Shown here piece by piece: positions 9,488 to 10,502 of a stretch of 10,502 nt of DNA; positions within the stretch are counted from its first letter, which is position 1, and the number at the start of each line of letters is the position of its first letter. The position numbers and the translations under genes were made by a program. The notes under the pieces were generated by a model. It did not search any database, was not told where the DNA came from, and saw only the letters and a list, made by a program, of their open reading frames with translations. This DNA comes from Alphaproteobacteria bacterium UBA6038 (lineage in GTDB: Bacteria; Pseudomonadota; Alphaproteobacteria; Micropepsales; Micropepsaceae). The stretch covers positions 36,721-47,222 of the forward strand of contig DIZC01000049.1 of NCBI GenBank assembly GCA_002429315.1, given 5' to 3'.

Positions 9488-9520
9488 GATATTTTATAAA
9501 CAAATAGTTTACACAATTGT
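9488..9520. promoter_or_regulatory. AT-rich island with two dyads between divergent csp and coxG
   Basis: This is the most AT-rich stretch of the window. TAAAC (9497-9501) and GTTTA (9507-9511) form an inverted repeat with a five-base spacer, and ACAATTGT (9513-9520) is an 8-bp palindrome. On the minus strand it reads as a TTGTGT element followed by a TATAAAATAT run just ahead of the cold-shock ribosome site, which is promoter-like, although the best spacing to a -10 hexamer is imperfect. Regulator binding and promoter function are inferred from composition and symmetry only. Confidence 0.4.
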
Positions 9521-9600
9521 CGCGGGCTGTGGAAGGGCCGATTCGCGCCGGGCGCGCGATTGTCGGCGAGGTTGCGACCCGATACGAAGACCGCGATGCC

Positions 9601-9607
9601 GGGGAGG
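9601..9607 (+). promoter_or_regulatory. Ribosome binding site of coxG
   Basis: GGGGAGG lies eight bases before the ATG at 9616. It fixes the coxG start there rather than at the upstream in-frame TTG at 9517. Confidence 0.75.
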
Positions 9608-9615
9608 CATCCTGG

Positions 9616-10227
9616 ATGCAGTTCGCAGGCCGCTATCTCATTCCGGCGCCGCCGGAAGCCGTGTGGACGGCGCTGAACGATCCGGAAGTCCTGAAAGTCA
9701 CCGTGCCGGGTTGCGAAAGCCTGGAGAGAACCGGTCCCAACACGTTCGCCGGGACGGTGAAGCTCAAGATCGGACCGATGAGCGCGACGTTCAAAGGCCG
9801 GATCGAGCTGACGGATTTGGATCCGCCGCGCCGCTGTGTGCTCAAGGGCGAGGGCCAAGGCGGGGTGGCCGGATTTGCCCGCGGCGAAGCGGACGTCGTG
9901 CTCGCGCCGGAGGACCAAGGGACGGCCCTCTCCTACACCGCCAAGGCGACCGTCGGCGGCAAGCTGGCGCAGATCGGGCAGCGGCTGATCGATGGCGCGG
10001 CGCGGCAAATCGCCGACGATTTCTTTGCAAGGTTTTCCGCGACCGTCACCACAATTGAGACGGCCGCCACTCCAACGCCGGAGAGCATTCTCGCCACCCC
10101 ACCGTCGGTTCTTCAGGACGGATCGGGCGAACCGCCCGTCCGCGAAGGCCTTGCCCCCGAGATCTGGGTCATCGGCCTCATTGCCATCATCGTCGTCCTG
10201 CTGATCCTGTTCGGGCTTGTCCTGTGA
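9616..10227 (+). CDS. coxG: CO dehydrogenase subunit G family protein (CoxG, SRPBCC fold)
   Basis: From the ATG at 9616 the protein has 203 residues and starts as CoxG proteins do: MQFAGRYLIPAPPEAVW, then ALNDPEVL (19-26) and VPGCESL (30-36). An SRPBCC/CoxG domain covers about 1-145, with AGTVKLKIGPM, then GFARGEADV and GGKLAQIGQRLIDG. A proline-rich linker (150-180) leads to a single C-terminal membrane helix (183-203, IWVIGLIAIIVVLLILFGLVL without its last residues), so the protein is likely tail-anchored. In Oligotropha CoxG helps to attach the CO dehydrogenase to the inner membrane. An extension back to a TTG at 9517 would add 33 unconserved residues that overlap the AT-rich control region. 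coxS follows 57 bp downstream, which confirms the assignment. Confidence 0.93.
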   Translation: MQFAGRYLIPAPPEAVWTALNDPEVLKVTVPGCESLERTGPNTFAGTVKLKIGPMSATFKGRIELTDLDPPRRCVLKGEGQGGVAGFARGEADVVLAPEDQGTALSYTAKATVGGKLAQIGQRLIDGAARQIADDFFARFSATVTTIETAATPTPESILATPPSVLQDGSGEPPVREGLAPEIWVIGLIAIIVVLLILFGLVL

Positions 10228-10284
10228 GCTTGACGCTGGGTCGCCTGCCGCGGAAACTTGCGGGACAGTCGAAGGAGCTTCCGA

Positions 10285-10502
10285 ATGGCCGTCGTTTCAA
10301 TGACGGTGAACGGCAAAGAGCAACGAGCCGACGTTGAAGACCGGACGCTCCTCGTTCACTTCCTGCGTGAGAATCTGCGGCTGACCGGCACCCATATCGG
10401 CTGCGACACAAGCCAGTGCGGCGCCTGCGTCGTGCTTCTCAATGGACGCGGGGTAAAGTCCTGCACCATGTTCGCGGTTCAGGCGAGCGGCGCTGAGGTC
10501 GT
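10285..10502 (+). CDS. coxS: CO dehydrogenase small subunit, 2Fe-2S (3' truncated by window)
   Basis: The frame is open from the ATG at 10285 to the window end, 72 codons plus two bases, and is preceded by GAAGGAG (10271-10277). It encodes the N-terminal plant-ferredoxin-type 2Fe-2S domain: MTVNGK, then LLVHFLRENLRLTGTHIGCD, with cysteines C40, C45, C48 and C60 in the spacing C-x4-C-x2-C-x11-C. The segment VKSCTMFAVQA (57-67) is characteristic of CoxS. This small subunit passes electrons from the molybdenum site of the large subunit toward the FAD subunit. The second 2Fe-2S cluster domain is beyond the window. Other small subunits of the xanthine dehydrogenase family share the fold, but the close CoxS-like wording and the adjacent coxG make CoxS by far the best call. 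Confidence 0.92.
   Translation, partial: MAVVSMTVNGKEQRADVEDRTLLVHFLRENLRLTGTHIGCDTSQCGACVVLLNGRGVKSCTMFAVQASGAEV

Noticed and set aside
9475..10008. N-terminal extension of the cold-shock protein through coxG
   Set aside because: This is antisense to coxG and crosses the AT-rich control region; the cold-shock domain begins just after the GTG with a good ribosome site at 9474.

Overview
The window is high-GC DNA with strong GC preference at third codon positions. Its gene content (a double cold-shock-domain protein, an SleB-type cell wall hydrolase, a large GLUG-repeat secreted protein, and CoxG/CoxS of an aerobic CO dehydrogenase) suggests an alphaproteobacterium, most likely of the Hyphomicrobiales/Rhizobiales. 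It reads as ordinary chromosome: I see no insertion sequence, phage gene, tRNA, rRNA or CRISPR array.

Left part, plus strand (1-2948): the 3' end of nadB (L-aspartate oxidase), complete nadC (quinolinate phosphoribosyltransferase), then two short-chain dehydrogenases 19 bp apart. nadB and nadC are two consecutive de novo NAD synthesis functions and form the distal end of a nad operon. The two SDRs probably form a separate small unit, and their nucleotide-pocket residues predict opposite cofactor preferences (first NADP, second NAD).

Middle (2945-5559): a minus-strand cell wall hydrolase converges on the second SDR, and their stop codons overlap inside a single CTAG. A 485-bp gene-free stretch follows, containing a compact set of inverted repeats. 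After it comes a plus-strand secreted protein with a signal peptide and about six GLUG-type repeats, probably a cell-surface beta-helix protein.

Right part (5602-9474, minus strand): in transcription order, a tandem cold-shock-domain protein, an exported DUF192 protein, a possible 33-codon small ORF joined to both neighbours by ATGA overlaps, and pyruvate phosphate dikinase (ppdK). Their orientation and tight spacing suggest co-transcription, at least from the DUF192 gene into ppdK. Divergent from the cold-shock gene, across a 141-bp gap with an AT-rich island, is the start of a CO dehydrogenase locus: coxG followed by coxS, which is cut by the window end.

Most genes belong to well-known families. 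I do not see a clear new multi-gene system. The items most worth a second look are the small ORF before ppdK, the overlapping dyads upstream of the hydrolase and GLUG genes, the G-S order of the cox genes, and the AT-rich divergent control region.
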